From NCBI RefSeq assembly GCF_024763615.1, contig NC_077223.1:52886627-52950626 (forward strand): a DNA stretch of 64,000 nt, in the 5' to 3' direction. Within the stretch, counting starts at the first letter, position 1; every line of letters starts with the position of its first letter. The notes beneath the pieces are model-generated. The model did no database searches. It was given only the letters and a program-made list of their open reading frames with translations, and was not told the origin of the DNA. A program made the position numbers and the translations under genes. This document shows positions 1 through 9,615 of the stretch, one piece after another. The DNA comes from Phlebotomus papatasi (lineage: Eukaryota; Arthropoda; Insecta; Diptera; Psychodidae).

Positions 1-644
1 AATGAAATTAACTAATGAAACGTATCTTGCAAGAGATAATTCGTCAAAAGCAAAGAATAATTTTCTAAAAATTGTTCGTTACTTAATAGAATTTTAAGTA
101 CCGTCGTTGCGGGTATTGCACGTTTTTTCGCTATTTTTCAACTTTACCCTCTAAAAGTGGACAATTAAAGTGAAGGGAGGGGGTTTAATGGGTAAAATTA
201 TTTGTATTCAGTTGTTAATGAATGGATTTTGTGCTACTAGCATTAATTTTATAAAATTTTACTATGTTAAAAAAAATCAAGAGAAAAAGCTTGTATTTGG
301 GATATAGGGTGCGGGTGACTTTGCACTTTTTAATAAATACCAAAAAATCAACAGTTTCTGATAATAAACTACAATGAAGATCTTCAGACCTAATGGTAAG
401 AAGACGTAAGAGATCTACAAGATGACCTGGTCGCCATCTTGATTTGACGTTTCTGTCCACCATTTTGAATAACTGGCAAAACTTAAAACTTGTCCTATTG
501 GGCTGAAATTTTAGTATGTTGTAGCTCATATAAATACCTTCTCAAAATGTATATTTGTTCCGACTCAGGTCGAGCAATTACCTAAATACAGAGGCTCAAA
601 GTTTAAAATTTTGAAATATTCATATTTTGGCGATCTTTATTTTC

Positions 645-796
645 TAATGCCCAGCGCACAATAACTTTTGTTAGTGAACATGTTTTCAAAATTTTCTATG
701 AGATAGAGCAAGATGACTAGATCTACATTTCATTCACTCTCATAGGAAATTTTGAAAACATATTTACAAACAAAAGTTATTGTGTGCTGGGCATAA
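645..796. mobile_element. Short palindromic MITE (ATGCCCAGCGCACAATAAC ends)
   Basis: The two ends are inverted copies of one another (ATGCCCAGCGCACAATAACT against AGTTATTGTGTGCTGGGCAT), and the arms continue inward through a GAAAATTTTC-type stretch, giving an almost complete foldback of about 150 bp. It interrupts the TACCGTCG-family element. A decayed partial copy lies at about 55084-55150. Confidence 0.75.
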
Positions 797-817
797 TCCT
801 GCAAGGAGTTTCAAGTA

Positions 818-1833
818 TAAGGTGGGCCAAATCGAACTGCCAGTGACGTAGATACTTTTACCCGACTAGTACAGTGTTGACAACTCAGATTTATGAAATA
901 TTTGTAATAGAAAAATAAGAATTGAATAATTTTGAAAATATTATTCTCGTTATTTCTCAATTTATATAATAATTTTCTGATTCTATAATTTTCTGATAAT
1001 TTTTATGAAATATATTTTAAATTGTTATTAAATTCAGTACGCTTACGTACCCAAAAACTGTGTAACATTTTAATTCACGGAGAGCTACATCTCGTGAGTT
1101 TTAGCATACTGTAAAATTGGGAGAGACTCTTTGTAGTAGTGTCCTTCGTTTTAACAAAACTTAAATATTTCGAAAAAGGTTAAATTTTATTTTATTTTTA
1201 ATGGTGCTGGCACACCTTTTCAATTGAGTGAATTTCAAACGATTGAAATTTTACCTCTCTTACTCTTTCAAACTAAAATCAGATATAGCTATTTCTTTCT
1301 GTCAAATGGATATTAAATTTCAATGTCATTTACGATTTTGATTTTAAATTTCATTTGGAAGAAAGAGACAATTATATCTGATTAAAGTTTGAAAGAGTAA
1401 GAGGTAAAATTTCTAACGATTGAATTTCACTCAATTGAAAAGGTGTGCCAGCGCCATAAGATTGTACTTTACATTTTTCTTTATTTAATTTATTTTTAAG
1501 TTTCTCCAAAAAAACATATATGAGTATTAAATGTTCTGACACATTTGTGATGTGCTCATATGATGTATGGTCCACCGGGTTTCGTGCAAAATTTTTGTCA
1601 AGTAGAATTTTGTGGAAAAATAGTATAAGAAAAGGAGAAAAAACATTGAATATCCGTTTAATTGATAAGAACAATTATTAATGTTAACAATTAAATTAGA
1701 AATTTTGATACATTCCCAACATTTTACTGAAATGTTTTCGCATGAGATTTTGGCGCGAGGCAAGAACCGATGACTTTTGACATAACCTCCAAAAAGTATC
1801 TACGTCATCACCAGTCCGATCTGGCCCACCTTA
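818..1833. mobile_element. 1.0-kb TIR element (AGGTGGGCC ends)
   Basis: Terminal inverted repeats are visible: TAAGGTGGGCCAAATCGAAC on the left and the reverse complement of GTCCGATCTGGCCCACCTTA on the right. The match extends inward through GTGACGTAGATACTTTT on the left and its counterpart on the right. TA lies at both ends, which would fit TA target duplication. The interior has no convincing transposase; its short ORFs look like chance. It contains a second palindrome at 1199-1459. Confidence 0.7.
1199..1459. mobile_element. Palindromic MITE nested in the 818-1833 element
   Basis: Left arm begins ATGGTGCTGGCACACCTTTT and the right arm ends with the inverted AAAAGGTGTGCCAGCGCCAT. The arms pair over about 110 bp, including CAATTGAGTG/CACTCAATTG and TCAGATATA/TATATCTGA. 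It is most simply read as a MITE inserted in another MITE, which in turn sits in a third element. Confidence 0.7.
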
Positions 1834-2916
1834 TTACTTTGTTATTTGTTTTTATTCATCTTGATAATCCTGAATTTTGAAACCTAAACAAGATGCCTCA
1901 GTAACCATTAAAGATGGTTGAGGCTTTTATTTTATATATTTATTTATTCTTACATAATTAAAAAAAAATATATGAAAAGTGCATTAATTTAATTTTTTTT
2001 ATTTTTTCATCTTTGCAAAAACAGTTTTTCAGATCTTCAAATAACATGCTGTTATAAACAAAAACATTACTTTTCGTTTTGTTTGTTCGTTAGATCGAAT
2101 CGTCTAACGATAGCGCTTCCTTTTCTGTGATAATTTCGATAAAAGAAGCTCCCGATAGGTCTGTATTCATGAAAATGACAAAATATTGAACTTGAAGCCC
2201 CAGTATCCAGACTAGACAATCGCTTGACCTAGGTCGTATTTTATATATGCTCTTAAAAGGCCTTGACATCAGCTAGAACATACTAAAATTTCAGCCCAAT
2301 CGGATGAGATTTTTGTTTTGATTGTTATTTAAAATGGCGGACAGAAACGTCAAATCAAGATGGCGACCATACCATCTTGTAGATCTCGGTTATTTTATCT
2401 TAAATTACCAAAAAATTGGATAATTTTTAGCCAAATACTTCTATAATAAAGCTTTATATGTATGATATAAATAATTTATATGTATGATGAAAGCTTTTTA
2501 AATGGCATTACATCTTGAATTAGCGAATTCAGTATGAATCAATTATTTAAAAGAAAACCACATCTTTGACAATATCTTTTTTATTAAAATTATGTATTAA
2601 TATGATTGTTGTGATTTCTTATTTATGAGTATATGATTTATTTTATTTTAAATATTGTTTTTTCCCAAAGATTTTTTATGTGAGATCTGCCATGAACACG
2701 TACAGTTGTAAGTTAGATTTACCGATCTTTTTGTTGAATAGGGAAAATTGGTGTATTTTTTATGTGCGCATAAATCTCTCGCATATATTTCAAATAATCA
2801 GAAATTGTGAGGTATAATACGCGTGCTGAGGAGAGTGAATTTATATAGGGAAATAGAACAGTAAATTAAATTTCTATCATCTCGGGGAAATTTCATGGAA
2901 CGGTGGGTAGATTTTG

Positions 2917-2938
2917 TACGTCACAATGAATGACGTCA
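2917..2938. promoter_or_regulatory. CRE-like pair (TACGTCAC and TGACGTCA)
   Basis: A perfect palindromic cAMP response element, TGACGTCA, lies at 2931-2938. A half-type site TACGTCAC overlaps 2917-2925, and a weaker TGATGTC follows within about 10 bp. CREB/ATF-type bZIP proteins bind such sites. There is no promoter immediately next to it; the nearest known genes are the tRNA at 3.5 kb and stomatin at 9.5 kb. Confidence 0.35.
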
Positions 2939-3483
2939 AGTGATGTCTCTAAAGTCAGTGGCTTTCAGTGTTAGAGTTCACAGAAATCCACTGACCCCAT
3001 TTCTACCCCATCATGATGCATTTTTTTCCATCCCTGTGGGTGGAACACTTTCACTCACTGAGCTTTTTATGGGTGGTGGTTCTGAGTTCTGACGCGCTTC
3101 GGATGGGCTGTTACCTCAAGCTCTTTCTTGACATCATTGCCATTACATTTGATTGCACAATTATTATTTTTGTTGCCACAAATTGTGGTGGAATAACACA
3201 TTAAAAATAAACTGGATGGAACAATGCGTATGATGAAGCTTTTGGCACCCGCTCATATCGTTCATTCCTATATTCACTATAGATTGACAATTCTCTTGTG
3301 TAGCTCTGTGAGACACTAAAAGAATCAAGCGACGCCAGGATTTTTTTTTACCCATGATAAAAAGAATGGAATGAGTTGAGAGGAATTTGTCAACTCAGTC
3401 GAGCAAAAATTCAATTTCTCGCTTCACGAAAGATCACAACCGAGCGCGCAAGTTGAGCTTAAACGGTAAGGATCAGTTCGTGC

Positions 3484-3489
3484 AAAAAA
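3484..3489 (-). terminator. Pol III terminator of tRNA-Ala
   Basis: Five bases past the 3' end of the tRNA, the minus strand has a run of six T residues, the usual RNA polymerase III stop signal. Confidence 0.7.
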
Positions 3490-3493
3490 TCCT

Positions 3494-3566
3494 TGGAGAT
3501 GCCGGGTATCGATCCCGGTACCTCTCACATGCTAAGCGAGCGCTCTACCATCTGAGCTACACCCCC
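3494..3566 (-). tRNA. tRNA-Ala (anticodon AGC)
   Basis: The minus strand folds as a complete 73-nt cloverleaf without an intron. The acceptor arm is GGGGGTG paired with CATCTCC (two G-U pairs) plus discriminator A. The D arm contains the A box TAGCTCAGATGGTAGAGC. The anticodon stem CTCGC/GTGAG encloses TTAGCAT, giving anticodon AGC for alanine. The T arm contains the B box GGGATCGATACCC. An oligo-T stop follows at once. All conserved positions look intact, so this is probably a functional gene rather than a SINE head. Confidence 0.93.
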
Positions 3567-4538
3567 TGATACAACCCAACCTTTCGAAAGTCTGTTTTAA
3601 AACTCAAAATTGAACCAGTTTTTGAGCCAATCAAAATGTTGTCACTCGCACTTTTATCGTGACTGTGCAGATATTTAAAACAATTATGTGGTGAATGGTT
3701 TGAGATTGAACACCAAACTGAAAAGCCTCGAGGCAATCATAAATTTGAGTGTATAATATTTACGATGCTTGTGTTTTTTTTTAGAAAAAAAACACACTTG
3801 AGCAAAGAGTAAGAGAACAATAAAATTAATGTCTTTTGAATATCACGAATTTCTTTGGAGTGTTATATGGAAGTTTTAAGTCGTATTCAAAGTTTTATGT
3901 TAAATTAAGCATTACCGCCTTATAACTAATTCTTAAGATTATAAATTTTAATACTTCATATGTATATGTATGTGAATTAGGAAAATTCAAAATGTAAAAC
4001 CATTTAATTTCATTATTAAATTTTAATTGAAGTAGGGTATAAGGAACATCTATTGGCACTTTAAGAAATCGAATCGCGACTTACTGACATCCTAGTTTGT
4101 ATCGTTTAGAATATAAAACATGCTCAGGACATCGATTTTGATTAGTTTTGTTTAGGACTCGTTTAAAGTGAAATTTTGAACCAAATACTGTAATAAAGTT
4201 TGGTTGGCATCCGGATTTAATAATTTTATAACTGGATTAAGCATTGATATGTAGTGTGATCACTGTTATATGATCTACGCAATATTTTTTAACCATTTTG
4301 CTGGATCAAAATCCATTATTGAAAGATATTTTGCCTATGGGATTGTATTTTGATTAAATTAACCATAATTTAGGATGTAAAGAAAAAATACCGGAAGTGA
4401 TAATGGAAAATGCTGTATACCAACAGGTTAGCATAATATTGCATTCCTATTAACGTAAATAATCCGTAAAATAAAATTTTAGACCAAAAAGTTGCGTTTC
4501 AGAACAAGGAAATAAAATTGTGTCAATGCATCATTTCT
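3567..4538. other. Intergenic, nothing recognised
   Basis: AT-rich sequence upstream of the tRNA. I see no coding exon, terminal repeat or RNA gene. Confidence 0.5.
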
Positions 4539-4663
4539 TTAACCCTTTAAGGACGCGAAGGCCAAAAATCGGTAACTTTTTAGAGCAAAGCATAACTTTA
4601 GAAGATCGTAGGAAAAATTTCATTTTTGGGTCTCCGGTGACCCAATCGTCCTTAAATGGTTAA
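4539..4663. mobile_element. Small TTAA-flanked MITE (piggyBac-like)
   Basis: TTAA occurs at 4539-4542 and 4660-4663. The sequence just inside each is an imperfect inverted repeat, CCCTTTAAGGACG on the left and CGTCCTTAAATGG on the right. TTAA target sites and C-rich ends are the hallmark of piggyBac-type elements. A partner with the same right end (CGTCCTTAAAGGGTTAA) lies at about 51765-51899. Confidence 0.6.
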
Positions 4664-4795
4664 AAGTTTGTAAAAACATATTAGTCCTTTTGCCAAAAAA
4701 TTCTAATCAAGCATATTCTGTACCTATAATATTAAATCCTGAGATATTATTTTTTTTTATAGAGAACTGTGAAACATTGACACAATATTGCCCTG

Positions 4796-5014
4796 TAGGG
4801 GGAAGTGGGGCACCTTTGAATTGGGGCACCTTTGAAATTGGGCTTTTTTCTCCTATTTTTAAATGGAATTGAGCCTTATCATGACGCAATTTAGCTTCGC
4901 AATTGCTTTGTTGAGCTAAATTATATCATAATAAGGTCCAGTTTCATTTAAAAATAGGAGAAAAAAGCTCAATTTCAAAGCTGCCCCAATTCAAAGGTGC
5001 CCCACTTCCCCCTA
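4796..5014. mobile_element. Foldback MITE, family 'GGGGCACC', copy 1
   Basis: This is an almost perfect long hairpin of 219 bp. It begins TAGGGGGAAGTGGGGCACCT and ends with the inverse AGGTGCCCCACTTCCCCCTA. Arms of about 90 bp surround a short loop. A duplicated inner stretch (TTGGGGCACCTTTGAA, twice) marks the left arm. TA at each end fits TA target duplication, which is shown directly for the copy at 19693. Confidence 0.85.
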
Positions 5015-5162
5015 CTGTATTTCATTATTGTAAAATTAACACAATAATGAAATAAACAAAGGTTATATTTTTTTAGCATATCATTTTAGACTTTTAGGCT
5101 ATTTTCAGGGAAATATGAAAATGCGTGAAATATTAAACTGTGTAAATTAAAAAATATTAAAG

Positions 5163-5371
5163 TAGGGTACCTTTGAATGTGGGGCAGCATTGAAATTGGA
5201 ATTTTTCTCCTATGTTTAAGTGGAATTGAGCCATATCATAATGTAATTTAGCTTCTCAATCTGTTTGTGCAGCTAAATTATATCATGATAAGGTTCAATG
5301 TTATTTAAAAATAGGCGAAAAATCCTAATTTCAAAGGTGCCCCACATTCAAATGTGCTTCACTTCCCCCTA
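5163..5371. mobile_element. Foldback MITE, family 'GGGGCACC', copy 2
   Basis: Same family as the element at 4796. The left end is shortened to TAGGGTACCTTTGAATGTGG and the right end is GTGCTTCACTTCCCCCTA. The arms pair along most of the element, and the shared interior (CTTATCATAATG-like) is kept. Confidence 0.8.
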
Positions 5372-5540
5372 TCTTTGAAAATGGACTTTTTTCTCCTATT
5401 TCTAAAAGGAATTAAGGCTTATCATAATGTAATTTAGCTTCAAAATGATTGATGAATCATGAGTGATGCTGAGTTTAAGGATAGGAGAAAAAGCCCATAT
5501 TAAAGGCTGCCCTAACTCAAAGCTGACTCTATTCCCCTTA
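5372..5540. mobile_element. Foldback MITE, family 'GGGGCACC', copy 3 (left end truncated)
   Basis: Directly abuts copy 2. It keeps the interior and the right arm (GGATAGGAGAAAAAGCCC, then CTATTCCCCTTA) but lacks the GGGGAAGTGGGGCA left terminus. Confidence 0.65.
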
Positions 5541-6690
5541 CTTCTATTCCCGCTGTTTCTAGTTTGGTTCTAGCTTCGCGTTTATACCCTACAATTTCAA
5601 CGATAGTTTTTTTTTTTCTAAATTGCCCAAAATCTTCTTTATTGAATAATAAATAGTCAGTAAATTTTATGAACTTTTATAAATCGCACTGCTTCAAAGA
5701 ACACAAAAAGCCTATAAAATAATTGGAAGGCAGCCAAAAATGAAAGCTAAAAAATGGTGCATATATAAAATTTAACTTGGCGCTCCTTCGACTGACAAAC
5801 CTTATTTGGTAATTCCATCCACATATCAACCACAATATTTTCCGTACCCAGCCTCCATTAAAAAAAAGAATGTAAAATAATTTACAATCTCCCTTGAGGT
5901 CTTCTTTCTGCCATTTCCACGCAGGGAAAATCAAGAAAAGGTGCAAAAGTTCCCTAAAATATTATGAATGGTTGTGAGTGGGAACGGAAAAGTTCCATCC
6001 ACAGGGAATACATGGTTGTATATAACAGAATAATTTAATTGTTTTAAATTAAATATTCACGAAAGATGGAAACTCAATGGACGGTATTTTTCCTCAAATT
6101 TTTGCTAAAAAGTGTATGAGGAATATGCTTTTATAGAATGGAAATTGTTGGGAAATTCGTGACATGAAAATCCGTATAATTTCCATTTTGTCTTGGATGA
6201 AAGATGATGGTATGACTAATTAGTAAATCCAACTTATCATTGAACCCACATCTTTATCCCTAGAACACCACATATTCTTGTGGATTTTAATAGGGGTTTG
6301 TCTATAGTCTATTGGGGGTCCTTTGAAATCTATTTCTTGTCCTAACAATTACCAGCAATTGCCACAATGTAAGCTGATATGTAAGATAAGCAATTGTATT
6401 TGAGTGGAAAGTGATACATGGAAGATAAATTGCCAGGATTTGTGAAGGATTTCAATATTAATGCTATAGAGGATGATCTTAGTAAAGTTATGTCGATAAT
6501 TCTGAAGATAGATGTAACATTTTATTACTAAATAATAGAATAAAGGTGTTAAACATTCCTAAAAGACTTAAAAAATCAATGCTAATCCAAAAAATGAAAT
6601 ATTTTCTCTGAAAACAGTTAAAAATCAACACAACTTAAAATATAAAGTATATATTATTATAGCTTAAAAATACAATTATTTTAATGTTAA
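5541..6690. other. Intergenic, nothing recognised
   Basis: No exon, RNA gene or repeat is recognised. An 89-codon minus-strand frame at 5677-5946 has no domain I know. Confidence 0.45.
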
Positions 6691-6699
6691 GGCCTCTCT

Positions 6700-6900
6700 A
6701 CACATTGCGAGCAATCCATTGTCCTCCTCCCGGACTTCTTGGCGAAGGCGGTGCATTACGTGATTGTTACATATGAAAATTATCTTAATCATTCAAATCT
6801 TTGCACTAGGAGGGACTCGAACTCACAAATGGGAGAGTAGAGTCAGAGATCGTATCCGTCCAAGAGTCAACGCTCTTGCCTATTGCGGCACTGAGATCCC
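6700..6900 (-). mobile_element. tRNA-derived SINE, family A, copy 1
   Basis: Read on the minus strand from 6900, the sequence starts GGGATCTCAGTGCCGCAATA, an A-box-like tRNA head, and contains a good B box GAGTTCGAGTCCC at 6813-6825. A unique body follows, with CACCGCCTTCGCCAAGAAGT near its end. The order of blocks matches the copy at 50700-51018. The anticodon region is too long and irregular for a working tRNA, so this is read as a SINE driven by an internal Pol III promoter. Confidence 0.65.
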
Positions 6901-6910
6901 TAATTTAAAT

Positions 6911-6972
6911 TTCCAATTCCATAAAAAAATAGAAGAAAAAATCCCAATTTCAAAGCTGCCCCACTTCCCCAT
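6911..6972. mobile_element. GGGGCACC-family MITE, right-arm fragment
   Basis: Only the right arm survives: AATAGAAGAAAAAATCCCAA, then CAAAGCTGCCCCACTTCCCC. It matches the right arms of the copies at 4796 and 19693. Confidence 0.6.
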
Positions 6973-7011
6973 ACTACATTTTGCTGATATATCTCTCACA
7001 AGCAAAATGTG

Positions 7012-8626
7012 TAGGGGAGACTGGGGCAGAATTAGCCAGCAAATGAAGCCTTTTCTTCGCGCATAATTTGTAAGAAAAATGATAAGGTTTGTCTAATGTT
7101 TTTATATTTTATAAGTAGTATTAGGATATTGGCTGTATAAAACCGTGCAGGTCAAAGTTCTAAAATCCTTGACTTTTTCTAGAGAGGTTAATGAAAAAAG
7201 TATGACACATTGGCTACACGTGCCCCGGCCTGGGTAGATATAGAAATTTTCGGGGTACTAATAGCCACCATTTTTCCTGCCGAAATTTTAAACTAGAGAT
7301 ACCAAATATTCTTTCACTTGATACACTGAAGCACACTTATGCTAAATATGTCACTTAAACCCTTATGGCCTAGACACACTTTCGATTTAAGCCGAGAGAC
7401 GACTTAGTGGAAAATTACGGAAATGTAGTTTAATCATTATTTCGAATATAGTTACGCTAAGCCGTCTCTCGGCTAATCCTCAAGTCTGTCGAGACTCTTA
7501 AACTTAAATTAAAAGGCTTTGGGCGACTTTTTTAAGCAATTATTGTAATTGCAGCAAAATTGATGCAAACATCCTGAAAATTTTTTTTTTCTCAAATACC
7601 ACATCCAAATGGCAATATTGCTAGGAATATTAACCCATTCAGTCAATGTACCAGAAATACTTGAGATAGACTATTCATATTTTGGGATTAGTTTCCTACA
7701 GATTAATAGATGAATTTTTTGAAAAGGAAAATTTTTTATCCATTATGGGGGCGCGAGGAACCGCCCTCAAACACGCGTCTTAACGGTCACTGAATTTAAA
7801 TTCTGTACATTAATTCATTACAAACTCTATTGATTTAGATAGCGTAACTATCCAAGAAAACATATTGGTGATCAGAATTCAAATCAGGAAAGAGGATGAA
7901 GGTCATTTTTAACAAATTCGACGGGATGTCGAATTTTCCGTCCGCCATTTTGAGCAAAATTTTTGCATGACTTCACGCGAAGCGAGCAAAGGACAACAAA
8001 ATGTATTCCCATTTCTGTTAAGCTATTTTTTCCAAGTAATTGAAGGACTAAAGTAACTAAAAATCTATTTCTGACAGAAATTCGAATATCTATTGCACTG
8101 GAATAAATCATCTAAAATCACTCAATTTGCATATGATGTATAATACCATGGTAAGGAATGGGTTAATAATACATTATCATCTATAACAATTTATCCATAT
8201 ATTAGTGAAAAATCATTGATAGTTTTAGCCTGCCACGGAAGAGTGGCTACAACTGCCCCCATAGCTGTTCAATGTTTCTCATTTTTTTTATAAAAAAAGG
8301 ATATAATTTTATCCAAGTGAAAAATATTTTTTTTTAACTTCATTAATCCAGAAACAGGGTAAAACTATGACATCTTGAATAGAAACTCAGAAAACCAAAA
8401 TCTGGGCCAAAAACTGAAACATCAAAATTACAATTTCATACCCATTTTATAAAAAATGCTTCTAAATTGTAGGATAACAGGATCAGGTTTATAAATATTT
8501 CAGGGAATATAGGGATGTGTTCCCACTTTCATTAAAAAATACTTCGCTTAATGTACATTTTAAGGAAAACGAGAAAAATCCACTTTCTACTTTTACCCCT
8601 GGCTAATTGTACCCCGGTCTCCCCTA
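7012..8626. mobile_element. 1.6-kb TIR element, family 'GGGGAGACTGGGGCA'
   Basis: The ends are inverted: TAGGGGAGACTGGGGCAGAA and, at the right, the inverse of TTGTACCCCGGTCTCCCCTA, with AATTAGCCAG/CTGGCTAATT just inside. TA is present at both ends. The same termini occur on the short elements at 19548-20070 and 28464-28677. The interior is non-coding and hosts a TTAA-flanked MITE at 7630-8166. Confidence 0.7.
7630..8166. mobile_element. piggyBac-like MITE, TTAA family, copy 1
   Basis: TTAA flanks both sides (7630-7633 and 8163-8166). Inside are inverted ends CCCATTC.../...GAATGGG. A second copy with the same ends and interior is at 13534-14014, and the two align throughout (CAGTCAATGTACCAGAAATA near the left end, ATACCATGGTAAGG near the right). 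No transposase ORF is present. The interior carries CCGCCATTTTGAGC, the reverse complement of the GGCGG motif seen in other families here. Confidence 0.8.
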
Positions 8627-9511
8627 CGACCATTTCGTATTGTTAGTTTTCTATGAATTGGCAAGGAAATCCTCCAAAGAGAAAATTTCTGTGAAAAGCT
8701 CTTAAAATTCTTATACGACACTGAATAATGGAATTGACAATATGTTTTTTCTCTAGCTCTCAGTCAGTGGAAACTCAATTGAGTGTTTGTCTTGTTATTT
8801 TGAGAATTGGATAAGTCTAAACATGATATAGGGAATATCCATCGGATTGTGATGTAAACTGTAAATAGCTTCCGCTTCTGAAACCACTTTTGATGCCAAC
8901 TTGAGTAGATGTACTGACCCAGATAAACACATTTACTGCTACCTAGCTATGATGTCATAACTAAATTTTCTCGGAAAATCTACTGGTATTAAACTAATAT
9001 TGCATCCTACACTACTGAATTTATAAATTGAAATTTATGACTGTATATTCATTTATCTCAATTTCAATTCCGGAACAAATAGTTTTTGGCATGAAAGAAC
9101 TCACAATTAAATTGAAATTTTCCTTTTTGAATTCAATAAGGTTTGTGGATAAGAGTTCTAACAATGGCATCTGATGAAGGTATTCGGTGGTCAAACAGGT
9201 GTTTGTGGCATGTTCAACTTTCAGTTGCTCAATTCATCATCATCCATTCTTGTCTTGCCTCAAGAATTCAAATACCACCCACTTTGGAGATCTTTTCCAA
9301 CCCTCTGGTTTCCTAAAACGGGCGTCATCCCGTTGCCCCACTTAATGTTCAGTGCACTCGCATGCTTTTTCGCCTGCGAATTCTATCAACCCTGTTACAC
9401 GTTTCAACCGAAATGTGTGCGAACGCAAGAACTCCTCAGGGGACTCATGCGCACTCCAAAGCTCCCACAATTTCCCTCGTGGAAGCTCAACAGCTTCCCC
9501 AATGATTCGCG
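8627..9511. other. Upstream region of the stomatin gene
   Basis: No repeat is recognised. Base composition becomes more GC-rich from about 9170. A 126-codon plus-strand frame at 9174-9554 overlaps the proposed promoter and has no recognisable domain, so I do not call it a gene. Confidence 0.45.
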
Positions 9512-9545
9512 TCAGTCGACAGTATTTCACCTCAAAGGACAGTTC
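9512..9545 (+). promoter_or_regulatory. Candidate Inr + DPE core promoter of the stomatin gene
   Basis: An initiator-type TCAGTC lies at 9512-9517. Taking its A (9514) as +1, the pentamer AGTTC at 9541-9545 falls exactly at +28 to +32 and fits the insect downstream promoter element consensus RGWYV. No TATA box is obvious. The resulting 5' UTR would be about 100 nt, ending at the start codon at 9616. A second initiator-like TCAGTTT at 9544 is an alternative start. Confidence 0.45.
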
Positions 9546-9615
9546 AGTTTATGAAAATCATTGTTTTCTTCGGGAATACTCCGCGGGACGATTAAGTGTT
9601 GCTAGTGAGTGTTGA

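Larger units (their letters stand above)
99..2452. mobile_element. Non-autonomous element, family 'TACCGTCG', copy 1 (right end lost, interrupted)
   Basis: The left end reads TACCGTCGTTGCGGGT, identical to the left end of the intact copy at 22439-23985. The inner sequence matches that copy in segments at about 120-640 and 1865-2450, then similarity stops abruptly after an AAGCTT near 2452, so the right terminus is missing. Between the two matching segments lie at least three later insertions (645-796, 818-1833 and a palindrome inside the latter). The element carries short stretches shared with other families: AAATTTTAGTATGT at 506 and ACATACTAAAATTT at 2278, plus CAAGATGGCGACC-like and AAAATGGCGGA-like motifs. 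No transposase ORF is visible. Confidence 0.7.
2453..3493. other. Intergenic, no gene recognised
   Basis: Apart from the cAMP-response-like sites at 2917-2938 I see no gene or repeat here. Short ORFs near 3013-3355 lie on both strands, have no codon signature or homology that I recognise, and are treated as chance. Confidence 0.5.

Noticed and set aside
6764..7066. 100-codon plus-strand frame
   Set aside because: It is made of a SINE head, a MITE arm and part of another element read through; it is not a gene.
9174..9554. 126-codon plus-strand frame upstream of stomatin
   Set aside because: It overlaps the proposed promoter, ends before the stomatin start, has no recognisable domain, and is countered by another open frame on the opposite strand.
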